Source: Formicarius rufipectus (taxonomy: Eukaryota > Chordata > Aves > Passeriformes > Formicariidae). Taken from it: a stretch of 64,000 nt of DNA. The DNA lies in contig VXAU01004440.1 in the NCBI GenBank assembly GCA_013399695.1, forward strand, positions 631,079 to 695,078, in the 5' to 3' direction. The notes beneath the pieces were generated by a model. That model had not been told where the DNA came from, made no database searches, and worked only from the letters and a program-made list of their open reading frames with translations. This document shows positions 61,337-64,000 of this stretch, one piece after another (position 1 is the first letter of the stretch; each line of letters starts with the position of its first letter). The translations under genes were made by a program, and so were the position numbers.

Positions 61337-61379
61337 TTTTTTGGGTTTTTTTGGTGGGTTTTTTTTTTTTTTTTTGGGT
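61337..61379. repeat. T/G-rich low-complexity tract
   Basis: T runs up to 17 bases separated by GGG, GG and GGG. Confidence 0.88.
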
Positions 61380-64000
61380 AAAGTTTTCAGGTCATGCTGC
61401 AGAATCCAATAGAAAATCTTATTCCTATCATACATCTTTGTGGATTGCTCCACAGCCATACAGAAATACTTAAACTGGCTGTTAAACTGACTTCCCTTTT
61501 AAAGTCAAATCTTTAGGAATACACTGAATTTCTCTAGGGCATTTTAGGGGATAGGAGTGGATGGATTTGGTGCTTAGTTTACTTGGCCAGCTGTAACCAG
61601 GGAAGAATGGCAGATCTTGAATAGGACTTTCTAGTCCTTTCCCTTCTCTGGGAAAATATCATTTACAGATTGATTGATAAATAATCTGACTACTTACTAG
61701 TTCCAGAATCTGAAGAATTCATTACAAGTTTCAAGTATGGAACAAAGCTGCCAGTCTCTCCATCAGTATAAATCAAAAATACAAACTCTTCTTGAAGATG
61801 CAAATATTTCCAGTGGTATAAGTGGACTTTCCCATAACACTTGAAATAGTCGAAGTTTGAAGTCCCAATCTGTTCAGCAGATTTATTGAGAGATTTAACT
61901 GAAGATTTGTGATGGTTGACCAGTTCTGGACTAAGGAGCCAAGATCTTGGTGATAGCTTTGTACAAGGTCATCAAATTAAGCATCTAACATAGAAGTGCA
62001 ATAAATGTACAACAAAATCTGCAAAGGCCGGAAATATTTGCAGTACAATTCTGACCTAAAACCTGACATAATTTCTGCACAAAGGTCAGTAATTTTTTTT
62101 CAGGCTCATGTGTCACACTGGTTTAATTCAGCACTCTGTTTTGAAACTTGCCCTGACAAGATCAGATTGAGATGGTGATAGAGCATAATCATATTCAAAT
62201 TCTGTCTGTAAAATATTTGATTTAATTTACCCCTAAATTGCAATTGACAAGTCTGGAGGTGGGTGACATATCTCCTGAAAAATGTTCATTAGCAGAAAGT
62301 GCAGACAGAGAATTAAGTGCAGTCAGAAATTGCGATCAGATTGAATTAAAAACTCCGACATAAATTTTGCACCATAATCTTCCATTGCAGTCTTACTTAA
62401 ACTTTGTTTTCATTATTCAGAAATAAAGTTTTTTTGATACATGTACTAAAGAGAGAGTTTATTTTAAAATTGTCTGGTAGAAAGGGAGAAATCTGCCAAA
62501 AGTTTATTACTGTTTACAGTTCTAGAAATTGTAGCATTTCTATATCTTGTCAGCCCAGTGTGATTACTGGTTTTTTACAGCTACAGTATTTTGAAGTCTT
62601 TGATATTTTTATAAAATTCAGACCATTAAAGTATCTTTGTTGTCTTTCTTGTAAAAGGATATCACCATTACAGTATTCATGCATATATCACAACAAGGAG
62701 ATACACCACTGAATGCAACTCCCTTGACACTGATTTGTCTGATGTCTATAATGATACGTAATAATTGCAACCAATAATACTTCTATTGATTGTTTTTTTA
62801 CTTCTGTAATTTGGATTGCATTTTTTGTTCCTAAATAGCCAGGAAGATACCCTCCTTTCATTCCATTTCTTCTCTTCCTCCTTTCTCCACTTCTCCTTTC
62901 AAGAAGCTTTTCTGAATGTTGTGAAGTCAGTACCAGAGAAGGAGAGAAGCAGTTGCCCCTGGTGCCAGTCGTCCCTTCTTTACCAGAAGCGTGGATTTAG
63001 AAATGATTGGTAGTTCTTTGCCAAGGCTATTTATAACTCAGACATAGATTGTTTATGTGCTTTCAAGGAGATAGGTACCACTTAGTTGTGCTCCATAACC
63101 CTCAGTGTCTAGGGCTGATACATTTCATACCTGGACAAATAACTTTTCTGTGCTGTGAGAGGCAATTTCCAGTTCTGTCCAGATAAGCAGTAGTACCCTC
63201 ATATGTAAACCACCCACAATGGCATTTACTATATATATTTAGCATGCATGTAAATTAAACACTGGTGCCTTGAATGCTTATTTTCAACAAAAACTGTTTA
63301 GTAAAGAGAGGAATTGAACCTTGAGAGAAGCCTACAAGAGAGGGAGAAAGAGAAGGACAAAAGGTAACTGACCAATAAGCAAAAAGATGCAGAGCAATGT
63401 GTTAAAGTTTTTTCAAGACACAAGGTGGTCTCATTGTGGGCAACACTTTGAGAAGGTGCCTTAGTGACACAAAACCCAAAGACCAGTTTAAATTTTTGGA
63501 TTGTGAGCTTATAAACCACATAGAAATATTTTTAACTGATGACATATAAAATTGCTGTCACTGCAATCAGGATTTTAAAAGAGACTGATTTTACTCTTCA
63601 TAAAGCCATGGTTTGGTGAAAATATAATCAACATCATACCTGTTCTCAGAGATGAGTTTGCTTAGTTTTCACTTTGACTTTGAGTTTCCTTCTGTGGTGA
63701 AAAAATGTCATGCCATGTTCAGCCCTGGAGATTTTCCTGTAGTTGAACTTTCCCTCAAATTCTGCTACTATAACAGTGTTTTCTTAGGCAGAAGAAACAG
63801 ATGTTGGAGAGAGAGGGGAAAGGGCAAAGCTTTCTCTGCTGTATCCCCAGCAGATATCTGGTGGGCAGTCATTTGTAGTAGCGCTGCAAGCCATCCCTGG
63901 AAGTCTTCCCAACTCACTGTAGCACACACATCTAGTGTGCAGGTGTGACTGTAATCCACAGCTGGTATAACACCAGATCAGATTGATGGCAAAATGAGTG

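Larger units (their letters stand above)
58651..64000 (+). other. RBMS3: 5' part of the next RBMS3 intron
   Basis: This is AT-rich non-coding sequence. The next RBMS3 exon should begin with Ala-Gly-Met-Ala-Leu-Thr-Tyr-Asp codons after an AG; I did not find it, so the intron continues past the right edge. It contains G/T-rich tracts at 59524-59596 and 61337-61379 and a pyrimidine-rich stretch near 62850-62905. An 85-codon ORF at 59763-60020 (+) matches nothing I know. Confidence 0.85.

Noticed and set aside
1..64000. CRISPR arrays, bacterial operons, phage or endogenous retroviral genes, tRNA and rRNA genes
   Set aside because: No regularly spaced direct repeats, no dense coding, no LTR pairs or retroviral motifs, and no cloverleaf or rRNA sequence were seen on either strand.

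Overview
This window is vertebrate nuclear DNA, most likely from a bird. It is AT-rich and almost wholly intronic. It has many poly-A/T and G/T-rich tracts, few long repeats, and three 5'-truncated LINEs of the CR1 type, one with an ATTCTATGA-like 3' terminus. No bacterial-style genes, operons, CRISPR arrays, tRNAs or rRNAs were seen. The species cannot be named from the sequence.

The only host gene I can support is RBMS3 (RNA-binding motif, single-stranded-interacting protein 3), on the + strand. Two internal coding exons are present: 80 nt at 5588-5667 and 107 nt at 58544-58650. Both have good AG acceptors and GTAAGT donors. Their reading frames join exactly (split codon G|CC). Together they encode 61 complete residues plus the last base of an upstream Arg codon. 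The product covers the end of RRM2 (after RNP1) and the basic linker that follows it. The rest of the gene lies outside the window on both sides.

Layout: 1-5587 is the end of an upstream RBMS3 intron, with a CpG-dense patch at about 3661-4080. Next is the first exon, then a 52,876-bp intron (5668-58543), the second exon, and finally the first 5.35 kb of the next intron. The large intron holds the three CR1 fragments (29596-29726 +, 33603-34128 -, 52318-52756 +). It also holds nested hairpins at 9113-9163, an 81% identical 57-bp tandem duplication at 14952-15065, many homopolymer and G/T or A/C tracts, and candidate regulatory sites (an RE1/REST-like motif inside a CpG cluster near 13.5 kb and CTCF-like motifs). 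It has a few unrecognised ORFs that fit chance expectation.

I found no convincing new biological system. The observations most worth checking are the CpG-dense patch upstream of the first exon, the overlapping palindromes at 9.1 kb and the RE1-like site at 13.48 kb.
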